From assembly GCA_030407315.1 (NCBI GenBank), contig JALQPE010003280.1, positions 1 to 64,000 on the forward strand: a stretch of DNA of 64,000 nucleotides, in the 5' to 3' direction. The position numbers and the translations under genes are program-made. Source of the DNA: Asparagopsis taxiformis. Its lineage: Eukaryota; Rhodophyta; Florideophyceae; Bonnemaisoniales; Bonnemaisoniaceae. The notes under the pieces are model-generated. The model saw only the letters and a program-made list of their open reading frames with translations, was not told the origin of the DNA and ran no database searches. This document shows positions 1 to 11,649 of this stretch, in pieces. Numbering within the stretch: position 1 is the first letter of the stretch; every line of letters starts with the position of its first letter.

Positions 1-1012
1 CAGCTACCTCCAGCGCGTCTGGAATGTTCCCGATCCTACCTGTTGGTCCAGGTGGTCACTATCCTCCGCACAATATGGTGCTCCGTACTGATGCCTCCAT
101 TCAACGGTTATATCGCCTGCCCTCGGTTCATACGAGAAATGGAGGGGATCTTGGCAGCTCACGAGCACCCAACCTGGGTCCACCGGCGCCTTTGGCGTTG
201 TACGACCCGGCGTCCTTGTCGGGAATTGCAAGTGGCAATGGTAAGTATGGGGAATCCAGGTCTTGGTGATATGCCTTCGTTGCAGGGTGTTCAAACTGGA
301 GTATCCAGGATGGGTTGCACATGGGTGCTGGGGATATGGAAAAGAATAACTCTACGAGTACCTCTGGTTTGCCTACTGGAATGGACCCGCTGGCTACTCG
401 TACATGATGCCGGGGTATCCGTCAATGCAATATCCCATGTACACATTCCAACTGCACCATACGCTCCGCCTCCAGGCATGGCGCCTGGACCGAACCCGTT
501 CCCTTACGCTCCAACGGCGCAGGTTTCCTCTCAGGGTGCACGTGGGGGCTTTGGGTTTGATGATGGCTCTGCAGCGCTAGGAGGAAACTCTCGAAATGGC
601 TCTGGTCTGGGAGAGAGCATGTATACTCCCCGGGGGTATCTGAACACTGCGATGACACACGGTGGGTCTCAAAAAGCAGCGGGTGATGGATCGTACAAGG
701 CTGTAAGAGGTAATCCTGGTACTAGTCTGGGTGGAATGGGAATGACTGGTGGAATTGTACATGGGATGACATATAGTGACTACTCTGCAGGTATTGCTGG
801 TGGTAGCAATGCGGTCGGAGGAAAATGCAGGCGGTCCTGGTGGTGGATATACCGACAAACGAATGGGAATCGTGCGGACGTGCACAACGGACCGGGAGTG
901 GTCTCAATCAGTCTATGGCGGGTGCCTCGCCCAATTCTAGTGTGTATGCGGCTGTCCCGGCGGTGCACCGAGCGGATACTGGCCCCCGCAGCAGGCGGGA
1001 TACTATCCTTGA
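1..1012 (+). pseudogene. Gly/Pro/Tyr/Asn-rich low-complexity protein, 3' part, frame broken
   Basis: No single frame gives a sensible protein, but low-complexity reading passes from frame to frame. A Pro/Gly stretch lies near 24-260, a Met/Pro/Tyr/Gln-rich stretch near 395-450, a long Gly/Ser/Asn-rich stretch at about 475-825, and short Gly- and Ser-rich pieces in all three frames up to a Tyr-Tyr-Pro-stop near 1010-1012. Such composition is typical of the C-terminal disordered part of RNA-binding proteins (hnRNP/CELF-like), but no RRM is visible and the 5' end lies outside the window. Multiple one-base indels are needed. The gene is either decaying or poorly resolved, as is its neighbour downstream. 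The family is not identified. Confidence 0.4.
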
Positions 1013-1277
1013 AGAGGAAGATCTTCCCACTTGTATAGGAAGTTTGTCGGAAAAAACGAGTTTACCGTAGTTGAAGAAATCAGTAGGTGTGGAGTTGTGC
1101 GATTGGTGCATTTTCTTGAAAAATATCTCTGGCCGCCTTACTGTAAATTGGTCCTTCCCTTGATCAAATCGGCTCAACGTGCTGCCGCAACCCAAGTAGA
1201 ATCACTTCCATGTCGTTCAGCTCACACCACTTCGTTTATGACGTACCCTTCCAACGCTTCGCTAAGAATGCAGACCA

Positions 1278-3470
1278 ATGCATTCCCGATTGCTAACTTC
1301 TTGTGACCATGTCGACCATTTATGCAACCCCAAAGGTCTATACCGTTTGTCCAGAGCCGCTGAGCTAATCGCTTCCGCCGCCAATCGTCCAGCGCTCTCT
1401 ATTGGCAAAGAAATAGTTCCGCAATGTTTGCACACTGACTGTCGTTTTCCCGCTCTCCCGCACTGTGCTCGTGTGCGTCGAGTGCGTCTACATGTCATGT
1501 CTCAGTGGCTGCACTGATGCGTCGTCGCCGACGCAGCAACCAAATCATACCGTGGCGCACTATCAAGCCTCGGCCCATGCAATTTTTCTCTCCGTGGAGC
1601 ACGCCCACTTGTACTGCGTGCGATGCAATGACTTTGTATTCAACAAATTCCTCGACGCGGCCATCGCAATGCAATTTCACATCGCGAGAGCACATCGACG
1701 TAGCTTCACCACATCGCTATCTCCGCTCGATCCATGATACAATCCGGACTTAATGGCGAGCACTCATTGGACAGGAACCGCTTGAAGAGGCGGAGACTCG
1801 TCACTCGCAACGAGTGGACACCTACGCCTAAAGAACTCGAATCTTTTGCACATTCAGTTTTCCATTCCTTTCCCCAAAACGGGCGTTAGACCACCAGTTG
1901 GTCTCTTCAATCTCGGCAATTCCTGTTACATGAATTCCGTTCTTCAAGCATTTTTGAATGCGCCGCCTCTCCGCAGCTTCTTCCTCGCTGATGAACACAA
2001 GCCGTATTGTACTAGGGAACCCAAGCTCGATTGTTTTGCTTGCGCTATGGACCAGCTCGTTTGTGATTCGTGTTTCACAACCGATCCTGACCCCTCGCGG
2101 CGTGAAAAGAACTCCAATTCATCTTTAGAAGTTCCCTTTCTCGTACCCCAAATAATGCTAGACATTGTGTGGCGCCATGCCGAACATCTCGCGACGTACG
2201 CTCAGCATGATGCACATGAATTCCTAATTGCCGCACTCAACGTCCTTAGCACGCATTGCAGAAGGGAGAAGCCTGTTACCCTGTCTGACGCACGATATGC
2301 AGATGAAAGGACTAAATTAGAATCGACCCCTAGCCTAACTTCTAAGAAGGATTCACCCTTGATGCACAAGGATTCTTCCAAGGCACGTGCAAATATTAAT
2401 CCTGTCAGTCCAATTACTAACGTTCGTGCAGATCCAGGCGGCAATTTTTCCGCAACTGGCTTTGCATCTTCACGTTCAACTACAAACATTGTACATAATT
2501 TGTTCAGTGGTACACTTCAGTCTGATGTTGTCTGCCGAGTTTGTGGAAACAGTTCTCCCACGTTGGAAAAGTTTTATGACATTTCGCTAGACGTTGACAA
2601 ATTGATCAAACCGTCATCAGCGCGACGCAGTCGAACACAGTCTCCAGGTCTGGATGGAATGGAGGGAATACATGGGCGACATGGTTCCGCAAGTGCGGCG
2701 GCTGAAGAACGTATTCCGAGGAAAGCAAAACTGGACGACAAGATGGATTCTGGCAGTGGGACACCAGTTGTGCCTTCGGAAAATCTAAGGACTTATGCAG
2801 GTGCGGGGCACAATGCGAAATTTTCGAAAGAGGCAGACAAGGATGCGGATTTCGTCAACACGTTGGAAGAATGTTTATCTAGATTCACTGAACCTGAATT
2901 GTTGGGATCATGTTCAAAGATGTATTGCGCGAGTTGCGAAACTCGTCAAGAAGCGATGAAGCAGATGAGCATTCGAACTCTACCACCAATTGTGTGTTTA
3001 CATTTCAAACGCTTTGAACAATCGTTCGCGAGCGTCCGAAGAAGCGAAATGGTCAAAATTGACACGCCTGTGGAATTCCAGCAGATGGCCTTGACTTGAC
3101 CGCATTTCAGACGTCGGAAGTACTTCGGCGGCGCCAGAAATCCGACCACGCACCCGATACAAAGAGCAGAGAGAGTGCGCTGATGGCTGCGGTGCAACAA
3201 AAGCTGGAGACTAACGAGGCAGCAGAAAGCGAGGATATACCTCCGTCAATTCGAACTAGTGGAGAGTCCATTTACGATTTGTTTGCTGTTGTCAATCACA
3301 TAGGAAAGATTGACAGTGGTCATTACACGGCTTTAATACGGCGACAGGGGGTGTGGTTCCGTTGTGACGATGAGAAGGTGTCTCGAGAGACGGACATAGG
3401 TGCAACAATTCGAAGTGAAGAAGCTTACCTAGTTTTCTACGTGCAGCGCTTTCCCAATTTCCAGTTTTGA
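1278..3470 (+). CDS. USP22/Ubp8-like ubiquitin carboxyl-terminal hydrolase (SAGA DUB module), frame interrupted
   Basis: Deubiquitinase of the USP22/USP51/yeast Ubp8 type, expected to remove ubiquitin from histone H2B in the SAGA module. An N-terminal ZnF-UBP finger starts at the first ATG (Cys-Asp-His near 1302) and runs through CVEC, the Cys/His pairs and VEHAHLYCVRCNDF (about 1610-1640). A Lys/Arg-rich linker follows (about 1785). The USP core carries the Cys box NLGNSCYMN (about 1908-1935), paired CxxC zinc ligands (2533-2545, 2926-2937) and the His box DSGHYTALI (about 3312-3338). The reading changes frame at about 1445-1448 (T run), 1732-1733 (CC), 1858-1861 (T run) and 3078-3079 (CC). 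Each change is a one-base difference beside a short homopolymer, and conserved sequence resumes directly. I therefore suspect consensus errors. It is convergent with RPT1. Confidence 0.75.
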
Positions 3471-3523
3471 TAGATGTATACCACGGCAATAACACCGAGT
3501 CTCGGCATAAACATTTACTTGTT

Positions 3524-4801
3524 CTAGTTGTACACGAGATATTTGGCAGTAGCGCTAAACTTGGCATAACCCTGAATGACCTTTGCAATCGAGTCCAAGA
3601 AGTCCTTCTCAGTCACCGTCTTTCGACGAGCGCGAATTGCAAACATTCCCGCCTCTGTGCACACCGAACGAATATCTGCACCGGTAGCGTTTGGACATAA
3701 ACGAGCAAGCAGATCCCATCGAATGTCCCGTTCACAATTGATCGAACGGCCGTGAATCTTGAAGATCTGCGTTCGCCCCTCAAGATCGGGCAAACCCACC
3801 TCAATCTTACGATCCAAACGACCCGGCCTCAACAATGCAGGATCCAACGTATCCGGTCTATTCGTCGCCATCAGCACCTTGATATTACCTCTGGCACTGA
3901 ACCCGTCCAGTTGATTCAAAATTTCCAACATAGTCCTCTGCACTTCATTATCGCCACCCTGGCCGTCATCAAAGCGCGCGCCACCAATCGCGTCAACTTC
4001 ATCGAAGAACACAATGCACGCGCGTTTCGTGCGCGCCAATTCGAACAATTCACGCACCATGCGCGCGCCTTCACCGGTGTATTTCTGCACCAACTCGGAG
4101 CCGATAACGCGGATGAAACACGCATCGGTACGATTAGCAACCGCGCGCGCCAGTAGTGTCTTACCAGTACCCGGCGGTCCGTACAGAAGCACGCCCTTCG
4201 GCGGGTCGATACCCAGCGCGACAAACTTCTCCGGATTCAGTAGCGGCAGTTCCACCACCTCGCGAATGCGCTCAATGGACTCCTTGGCGCCGCCGACATC
4301 GTTGTACGTCACGTCGGGTTTCTCCTCGACGGTCATCATTGTGACAGATGCGTCGATTTTCGGCGGCAATGGAATTTGAATCTGGTATTTGTTGCGATCG
4401 ACGCCCACTCGCATGCCTTCTTCAATGTCGGTTGGCGCGACTCGTTCGCCGAGTCCAACAACGAATTTGCCTATTTGTTTCACGTTGATGACGTATTTAG
4501 ACGTATCTTCGTTCTCTTCCGAAATGATCTTGGTGCATCTGGCAACCTGTAACGGTTGTTCTTCCTGCATGCTCTGTCGGTCCTTAATTAGATCCCATTG
4601 TGAAGGCGGAGCGAGGCCTGTGTCAGACTCTTTAATTCCGCACAATTCATCAACTTCTTTCGCTTTGTCCTTGATTTCCTGTTCCAGCTGCTTGATGGAT
4701 TTGGAGTACGGACCGAGACCGTAGGTCTTTAACAGTGCAATGTCGCCTTCATCCAGAGCTTGGATGGGGGTTTCGTTGGCTTTGTCATCATCCGCAACCA
4801 T
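3524..4801 (-). CDS. RPT1: 26S proteasome regulatory subunit RPT1 (AAA ATPase)
   Basis: Intact 425-residue AAA ATPase of the 19S base, which unfolds ubiquitinated substrates and feeds them to the 20S core. Visible features are an N-terminal coiled coil (about residues 25-60), an OB-like segment, and then the AAA module. The module has Walker A GPPGTGKT (about 205-213), Walker [10 protein letters not shown] (about 265-273), the sensor-1 stretch [19 protein letters not shown] and arginine fingers. The C-terminal helical domain ends in a hydrophobic-Tyr-x motif of the kind that docks into the 20S alpha ring. Length and the N-terminal sequence fit RPT1/PSMC2 better than the other five RPTs. The start is the only upstream ATG, and no intron is needed. 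It is convergent with the deubiquitinase (53-bp gap). Confidence 0.93.
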   Translation of the reverse strand: MVADDDKANETPIQALDEGDIALLKTYGLGPYSKSIKQLEQEIKDKAKEVDELCGIKESDTGLAPPSQWDLIKDRQSMQEEQPLQVARCTKIISEENEDTSKYVINVKQIGKFVVGLGERVAPTDIEEGMRVGVDRNKYQIQIPLPPKIDASVTMMTVEEKPDVTYNDVGGAKESIERIREVVELPLLNPEKFVALGIDPPKGVLLYGPPGTGKTLLARAVANRTDACFIRVIGSELVQKYTGEGARMVRELFELARTKRACIVFFDEVDAIGGARFDDGQGGDNEVQRTMLEILNQLDGFSARGNIKVLMATNRPDTLDPALLRPGRLDRKIEVGLPDLEGRTQIFKIHGRSINCERDIRWDLLARLCPNATGADIRSVCTEAGMFAIRARRKTVTEKDFLDSIAKVIQGYAKFSATAKYLVYN

Positions 4802-5199
4802 TGTTTGTTCACTTTTCGAAGATAGTGCTGATCTCAGCGACTTTCAGACGCAGCACGATATTTCAGAACAACGTTCCTTCGAGCAAGTAGCAATGGAATT
4901 AGATGGAAAGACTAAGTTTGTCGATTACGCAGTGCCTGTTCAGCTGGAGGGCAAAAACCTGTACGCAATTTCCGAAACACGGTTTCCATCCGTCCTGTAA
5001 TGGTACAAGTAGATCTGCTCGCTTCTGCCAAGTGGACGAATAAAAACTGAACAGCTGGCGGGTGGAAACCAATTTTACTGAATCTCCAGCAATGATATGG
5101 AGGCTAACTAACCCTTTCTACCGTGATTAAAATTTTAGTAAGTCGAACACGAACACGCTCGTAGCAGTCAAAGTTAGGATTGAACATTGTTTGTTACTC
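4802..5199. other. Intergenic, RPT1 / CysRS
   Basis: This stretch is the upstream region of RPT1 and the downstream region of CysRS, both on the minus strand. It contains a 35-codon plus-strand ORF (4893-5000) with no recognisable similarity. Nothing else is supported. Confidence 0.5.
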
Positions 5200-7148
5200 C
5201 TACGGCGCCACGGCCTCCGAGGCAATGGACGCCAAAAACTTCTTATGTAGCTTCTCCTGCTGTTGTCGCGTCTTCTTGAGTGCCTTGAGCGCCGACTTGG
5301 TCACGTCCGACCCATCGGCATTTTTCGTCGGCATACCGCTTTCATCAAACGCAGAATATTTTCCCACATATGCCGCGCCCTTCTGAAACAGCTCCTCTGG
5401 AGCCAAACGCCCTTTCTCCAGATCGGCCGCTTGTTTAGCCAGTCTCGCCGCCTTCAATTTCTCCTTCTCCAATCGTCGACTTTCCTCCGCTTCCTTCTTC
5501 CTCTGAATTTCCATCACGAGCGATGCACTGTCCTCAAATTTCCAGATCGAACTCTGATTGCTCCCCCGGTCCTCCAGACGAATCCCCAGCGGCGGCAGCC
5601 CTTCATCACGCAGCGCATCGCTCAATGCAAGCACCTCCTTGCTGGCCTCCGATTTCTCCTTCCTGGCCGCATCTCGAACCGCGTCTCTGAATGAAGAAAA
5701 CACGTCTAGCACAGGTGTAAGTACCGCCTCTTTCGATTGTGAATCGGCCACATTGCTGTCACCATAATTCAAATCGCCAGAGCCTTCGCTCATGAGTCCG
5801 AATACGCGGAACATCTTGGACAGGAAGCGCCCGATGCTGCTCAGTAGAAATTCGTTGCTGTCCTGTGCACGAACATTAATATACGCATTGGTAGACCGGA
5901 TGAGATTTTGCAACTCGAGCAACGCGCCAGGTGTGTGGAAATTGTCCGATAAAAACGCATGCACAGATTCCTGACGTCTGCGCAACTCGGCTGCCAGCTC
6001 CATTTCCAAGTCGTGCGGTCGTGAGGGCTGTCTCGAACTTTTTGAGCTCGTTAAACTGCGCAGCGTCGCCTTGAGATTTCCGAAAAAGTCTATAAAGGTG
6101 CGGTCGAGACTAATAGCCTCCTCCATTGCATGCTCCGAGTAGTTCATAAATGCGTCGTACTGATGGCCAAGGAACGCGAGACGAAGCTGTCGGGCATTGT
6201 ATCGTTCGAGGCATTTTCTAATCGTGATGAAGTTTTCAACGACTTGGACATCTTCAACCCTTCGATATGCAAGTGACCAGCATGCAAAAAGTAATTGACC
6301 CAATGATGGCAATTATGGTACGCCTCTGCTTGTGCCACTTCGTTGGAATGATGTGGAAAACGGAGGTCGACGCCACCAGCATGAATGTCGATGACAGGTC
6401 CGAGAACGTTTGATGCCATCGCGGAGCATTCAATGTGCCAACCGGGTCTTCCCGGGCCCCAGGGAGAATCCCATGTAGGTTCGTTTTCCTTGCTCTTCTT
6501 CCAAAGCACGAAATCTCCGGCGGATTTCTTCTGCGTTTTTATAGCTTCATCTGCAGCAGTCAGAGCACCTTCCCCTTCTGCTATGAGAGACTCATCGCCG
6601 ACGGACCAGGGTTCGAGCTTTCCGTAATTGTGACCGGCATCTGTGAAGTTGGTAATGTCAAAATAAACAGAACCACCGCTCTCGTATGCGAAACCGTTAT
6701 CGATAATGGTCTGGATGTATTCAATGACCTCTGGAATGTACTCGGATACTCTGGTCAAGAAATCGGGTCGTTTGACATTGAGACTATCCATGTCTTCCAT
6801 AAATTCATTCTCGAATTGAGACGCGAGGGTTTCAAAGGAAATATTACGTTCATTGGCGCGCTTGATGATCTTGTCGTCAATGTCGGTGACATTCATCTGA
6901 ACGATGACGTCATATCCAAAGTAATCTGCAAGAATCCTGCGCACAATATCGAATCGCATGTAATTTGAGGCATGGCCGACGTGAGCTGAATCGTACACGG
7001 TCGGACCGCAGATGTACCAAGTGATTTGATTGCCGCCGCCATGGGGAACGAATGGAACCTTGTTTCCGGTAAAACTGTTAACAACGTTGAGCCTGCTTTT
7101 GGAGGCGTCACCTGGAAGTGTCCATGGATAATACTTGCACTCAGTCAT
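5200..7148 (-). CDS. Cysteinyl-tRNA synthetase (one-base frame break)
   Basis: Class I synthetase charging tRNA-Cys, eukaryotic cytosolic type of about 649 residues. It shows [14 protein letters not shown] with the HIGH-type motif and first zinc Cys, [10 protein letters not shown] and HHSNEVAQ with the remaining zinc ligands, and the KMSKS loop GLKMSKSLK. The anticodon-binding and basic C-terminal extension follow. I start at the ATG at 7148, because upstream frame-open codons lack an ATG. The frame breaks immediately after KMSKSLK at 6233-6236. There an A run (T4 on the plus strand) is one base too short for the conserved Asn-Phe-Ile continuation, which is present in the next frame. The most economical reading is a one-base consensus deletion in a homopolymer; otherwise an essential-looking gene would be newly inactivated. 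Confidence 0.88.
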
Positions 7149-8432
7149 GTTCAATGTACGCGGACGCAACAAACCTTGATAGTTAGTAGGTCAGTCAAGA
7201 AGTAGGGCTGGATCTTATGACGTAAGAGCAAGTTCGAGGCTGCTCATAAGTGACTAGAATAACAGGCTGTCTCTATTGCGACTAGGCGACGGTGTCACTG
7301 TCAGAGTATATTCATCTTACAGAGAAGATACAATGTTGTCAACAAATTTACTGATGTCATTACACGTATTGACCGTTGTTCGCTCAATCACAATTGCCGA
7401 AACAAGGTTAATACGCAACGGAGTGTTTCAAACTAGACATGTTTTCAACGCTTAAATTGATCCTTTGTATAGATGTCTCTCCGCGGTCGCGCACTTGGCT
7501 GCAACCATATCAAGCGCTACAATACCTAAACACAGCCCGAAGACCAACAACCCCCAGTGTCCAAGTTGTCACCATGACCAACCAATACTCCACAATCACC
7601 CGCTAGAACACCGGAGCTTGAATAATACTCACCCAAATGCGATTCACGCGCATCCCGAAACATGCCATTCCTTCGTCATTGGCAAGGTTCCACACCCAGC
7701 CTGATGGTGATTTTCACGCGGGTAACGCGTATCATGCCACAGCTGCCATTCTGCGCCTGCAATGGCGCCCGAGTAGACTTACCACGCTGGAGAAGCGCCC
7801 TACTGAGTATGATTGACAGTTCTACCTCCTCAACTCGTCTACACGACCGTAGTTGGTCTCGGTCATTTGTGTGCGTCTCGTACGAATTGCATGTGGCGTG
7901 GAATGATGAGAGGGAGATGAGGCATCTTCGAAAATGACAGATTGTCATACCAGTGTTCACTCTCGTTTTTCATTGGTTTTAAACATGCACATCGCTGATT
8001 TGTCAGAAATTATCGACTTTAGTGTGACATGAAAAGTTTCATTCCACACATGCGCAAAGACACGCCTCTTGTTTATACATGTCCAACCTTGGTTAGCGTC
8101 TAAACGCCCCGCTCACGAATTGTTCTTCGACGATTAAACTCATTCCACACCCGCGTTATCAGTGACTCATCTCTGACGTTGACGTTCATAAGCTGCAACG
8201 TGCCGCAAGGCCCGACCCAATTTCGTCGATATATGTGCTTCTAATCTTTATATATATATTCTTTCAACAAACGACGAACCGGAATCTACACATCATCGCA
8301 TGTTTCTATAGTACCACCAAGTGCAATCCAATGATGTCAGCTGTGCGTGAACTTTTCGCAATAATATCCATAGACATTTGCCACCGTCTGTCTGCCATGG
8401 TTTATGAAGCCTCGCAACGGTGTCCTTCAGCG
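7149..8432. other. Long intergenic stretch
   Basis: About 1.3 kb between the CysRS start and the zinc-finger gene stop. It has only short overlapping ORFs with no coherent composition. I see no tRNA T-loop motif, repeat or coding similarity. It presumably holds the CysRS promoter. Confidence 0.5.
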
Positions 8433-8969
8433 TCACCATGGCCGAGCATGGTGCACAGAATGATGTTGGGCGCTAGAGCGTGGCGTGATTGCTCTCTTTT
8501 GCGAGCTGGTGTCTGTCTTCGGTTTGACGCTGGTAGGTAACGAACCTCGCGCAGCCTTTTCATGAACCTTCATGTGTCGCATGAGGCCTTCCTTGAGCAC
8601 AAAGGTGCTTGGACAGCCTTCGATAGGGCATGTTACCGTGCGAGATTTCTCGTGTATTCTTTTGACATGTTTGTTGAGGTTGCCTCTTTCGCTGAATTTG
8701 TTGCCACACAATTCACATTCGAATTTCTTCATACCGAAATGTACGTTGTCTTTGTGCTTGCGAAGATCTGCGACCAGCTTGAAGCGTCTGGAACATATGT
8801 CGCAGGCGTGTTTTTTCTCGCTGTTAGACGGCTGTTCGGGGTGTCGCTTGCGCGGAGGCGCTGAATCGATGTCCATTGGATCCGGTCGCGAGGTGGAGCG
8901 CTCGTCACTTTCGTTGAGAATGTAGGAGACGCTATGCTTGAGTGAGGCACGGGAGAGTCGGGAGGACAT
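8433..8969 (-). CDS. C2H2 zinc-finger protein (three fingers)
   Basis: Small (178-residue) putative DNA-binding protein. After a Ser/Arg/Pro-rich N-terminus come three C2H2 fingers at about residues 53-135. These are CDICSRRF...HKDNVH, CELCGNKF...HVKRIH and CPIEGCPSTF...HMKVH, the last with the wider Cys-x4-Cys spacing seen in TFIIIA/Zap1-type fingers. A basic, Ser/Thr-rich tail follows. I chose the ATG at 8969, at the start of a Ser/Arg-rich stretch. The frame stays open to an earlier ATG at 9086, but that extension is hydrophobic and unlike the rest. It is a likely transcription factor; the target is unknown. Confidence 0.7.
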   Translation of the reverse strand: MSSRLSRASLKHSVSYILNESDERSTSRPDPMDIDSAPPRKRHPEQPSNSEKKHACDICSRRFKLVADLRKHKDNVHFGMKKFECELCGNKFSERGNLNKHVKRIHEKSRTVTCPIEGCPSTFVLKEGLMRHMKVHEKAARGSLPTSVKPKTDTSSQKRAITPRSSAQHHSVHHARPW

Positions 8970-9721
8970 GATTGCGGCGGCGCAATGGGACATGCACTGA
9001 GGCAGGTAGAAATGAGCGCGAAAGGATCGACAGAAGGGGAGCAGGGTGAATTGTAATATATGGATGTTGGTTACAAGTGTGTACAAGAGGAGGAAGTGAG
9101 GACAACTGGTTAACGAGTGACAAGTATAGAGTTAAATACAACTCTCGTTCGTTGTAATGTGATGCGTGCTTGGCAACTGAAAGCTGTTCTGTTGTTGCAA
9201 GCGTATCTACTATTCCATAACGAAAATAATCATTGGCGATTAATGATAAGAGTGAACCATATGTCGCGCATTTGTAGTCGGAGATGAATGGTTGCTCTGT
9301 TGTCATGTCCGGCGTGCAGAGCTGAGCAGGTGGTCTGAACTGAAATACGCGTGTATTCGTTCTAACAGGACAGGACGAACGATGATTGAAATTACCTTCT
9401 GCTCAATCCAATTGTGTGGTAGCTGAGCCGCGTTTCGCAACGTGCTAGCACATGAGCGTCACAAGACGCGCACAAGTTAACGGCGGACTGCATCTCACAC
9501 GTCATGTACAGATGTAATTCAGCGACAGTATGCAACAATGCTCACAATGACGTTACATGATAAGCACGTTTCACTACACCAGATTTTATTGAATTACTGT
9601 ATTCGAAAAGCACGTGCTGGACAATTGAACCATCTCCTTTTCAATTCCCAATTGCCGACTCCATATCTCTCTGTCCACGACACGATCTCGCCAATGCCCT
9701 TCCACATCATCCACCACAAAA
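8970..9721. other. Divergent promoter region
   Basis: Stretch of 752 bp between the divergently transcribed zinc-finger gene and the phosphoribosyltransferase fusion. It contains a 124-codon minus-strand ORF with no recognisable similarity. I regard it as non-coding. Confidence 0.45.
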
Positions 9722-11428
9722 ATGGCTTTCATCTCAACGCCACCCTCGACCTTTATATCGCGTCACAGCCATCTCGCTCCGCCCAGACGACGCAGGTTTC
9801 CTGCTTCATCTGCACGTAGACGTTGCCATCCATTCCTCCCTGTTGCGAAAAGCTCCGACATTACAGATGATTCATCCGCCACCACTGGAACTGTTTTTGA
9901 TTCCGCATCTGGCCAAGTAGATCAGCCGCACCCAGAGGATGAAGTCTGCTCTATTGATATGCTCTATTCCCCTTTGCTTGAACAGTATCGCGAACACCGA
10001 GAAGCTGGCCTTCACACTCCGCTTGAAACAGGGCCGCGCACAGAGTTTAGCGACGCCTGGGCGCTGGCCGTCAATGAACGCAAGGGCCACGAGCTTCGCA
10101 ATCAGTACTCCCGCGTAGGAATTCTCATGGAATGTAACTTTACAGACTTTGAACCGCGAGAAGCATGTACTGAAACGTACGCAAATGCGTCGCTCGATCA
10201 AATTGCTCTTTGTAAGGCACGTGCCGTTTACGATGCGACTGGCCTGCCTGCCATTGCCGAAGTGGGCGAAATGTCAATCGATCCCGCAGAGAGCGGAAGT
10301 CGCATAAATAAGTCATTCGTACAGGGATACTTTACACGGCGAGTGGAGGAGGAAGCCGATGCAATGATAGATCGCGTGCGACCTATTTCCAACGAGAACC
10401 GAATGACGCGTTTCAATAGCTCTGTCGCCTATTACGACGGAGAAATGGAGATTTTGACCCAGGGCTGTGCCAATGTAGCTATCGTATTCAGTGCAGCTCG
10501 GTATGCGACCATTGCCAGTTGTGCCGCGCTAGACGATCTGTTCAAGAGGCTGACCGCGAAACTAGGGTTGACGTTCACACCGCCCGGTGGAGCGGCGGCT
10601 GATACGACGGAGGAGAAGGAGAGTGGTAAGGTGATGGTTGGCGCGACGTTGCTCAAGGAGCGTATTCTCAGAGAGGGGAAGATGCTGAATGACAGTATTA
10701 TCAAGGTGTCATCATTTTTGAACCATATGGTTGACACGGAGTTGATGGAGGTGTGTGGTGAAGAATTGGCGGAAAGATTACGAAGTACCATGCCGAATAA
10801 GTTGCTCACTGTGGAATCTACGGGCCTGATTGTTGGGTTGCCTACTGCGCGCAATTTGGGAATACCACTGGTGTTTGCGAGAAAATCGCGTCCGATTACG
10901 ATAAGCGATTCGTATCAAACGACGTATCGATCAGCGACAAAGGGTACTACAACGGAATTAATCGTTTCATGTGAATATCTAGAAAGCGGTGATCGAGTGC
11001 TCATCATCGACGACTTTCTTGCTGGGGGATCAACTGCGGAGGCGTTGTTCCGTCTGGCCAAGATGGCGCATGCCAAAGTGGTGGGTGTAGGGGTGTTGAT
11101 TGAGAAAATGTCAGACGGGGGGCGCACGTTTCTGTCAGGATACGATGTACCAGTTGAATCGCTGGCGAAAATTCTACCGGGAGGGCCGAAGGGACGTGTA
11201 ACATTTGTCGAAGAAGAACCATGGGTGAATCCGCGAGGAGCGCAAATGGGCAAGAAGGAGAAAATTAGTGCCGAGGCAGAAGCGGAGGCTGCGTTCTACG
11301 CGGAAAAAGATGGGCCGAGTAACGATGAGGAAGATGAAGAGGTGGAGGTGCTTCGATGGGAAGACAATGACGAAGCGGAATTGGATGAGCTCGAAGAAAG
11401 TTTGATTCGTCAAGCCGGACGCGACTAA
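9722..11428 (+). CDS. Xanthine phosphoribosyltransferase-like domain fused to an unidentified N-terminal domain
   Basis: This 568-residue protein is uninterrupted. Residues 1 to about 45 start Met-Ala-Phe and are rich in Ser, Pro and Arg with almost no acids, resembling a plastid transit peptide. Residues about 70-295 form a domain I do not recognise. Residues about 312-500 resemble bacterial-type xanthine phosphoribosyltransferase, with the helical entry VSSFLNHMVD, the substrate region PLVFARKSRPITISDSY, and the PRPP-binding loop RVLIIDDFLAGGST (about 424-437). The last about 70 residues are strongly acidic. The enzyme would convert xanthine or a related base plus PRPP to the nucleotide in purine salvage. 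The location and the role of the N-terminal half are inference. Confidence 0.65.
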   Translation: MAFISTPPSTFISRHSHLAPPRRRRFPASSARRRCHPFLPVAKSSDITDDSSATTGTVFDSASGQVDQPHPEDEVCSIDMLYSPLLEQYREHREAGLHTPLETGPRTEFSDAWALAVNERKGHELRNQYSRVGILMECNFTDFEPREACTETYANASLDQIALCKARAVYDATGLPAIAEVGEMSIDPAESGSRINKSFVQGYFTRRVEEEADAMIDRVRPISNENRMTRFNSSVAYYDGEMEILTQGCANVAIVFSAARYATIASCAALDDLFKRLTAKLGLTFTPPGGAAADTTEEKESGKVMVGATLLKERILREGKMLNDSIIKVSSFLNHMVDTELMEVCGEELAERLRSTMPNKLLTVESTGLIVGLPTARNLGIPLVFARKSRPITISDSYQTTYRSATKGTTTELIVSCEYLESGDRVLIIDDFLAGGSTAEALFRLAKMAHAKVVGVGVLIEKMSDGGRTFLSGYDVPVESLAKILPGGPKGRVTFVEEEPWVNPRGAQMGKKEKISAEAEAEAAFYAEKDGPSNDEEDEEVEVLRWEDNDEAELDELEESLIRQAGRD

Positions 11429-11649
11429 CTTGTGTGCGAGATAGTGGTTGGCTACGAGTAAAAAGATTAGATATTTTTTGCCAATACGCCGCTGCATTGG
11501 CTGTGCGCACAGCACAGCCCAGCAAGCAGCTGATACATCACATTGCGCACGATGCTGGTCTGGAGGCATTCCAATTACACTACTTGAACAAGCAATTACC
11601 TCTCCCTGTAGCAATCCTCCCTTCCCTCCCTCTGCTCAACCGCATCAAA

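Noticed and set aside
4014..4379. Plus-strand ORFs opposite RPT1
   Set aside because: These are shadows of a highly conserved AAA ATPase on the other strand.
7149..8432. Possible tRNA or snRNA genes in the larger gaps
   Set aside because: I looked for T-loop and anticodon-arm patterns and saw none; without a covariance search I will not call any.
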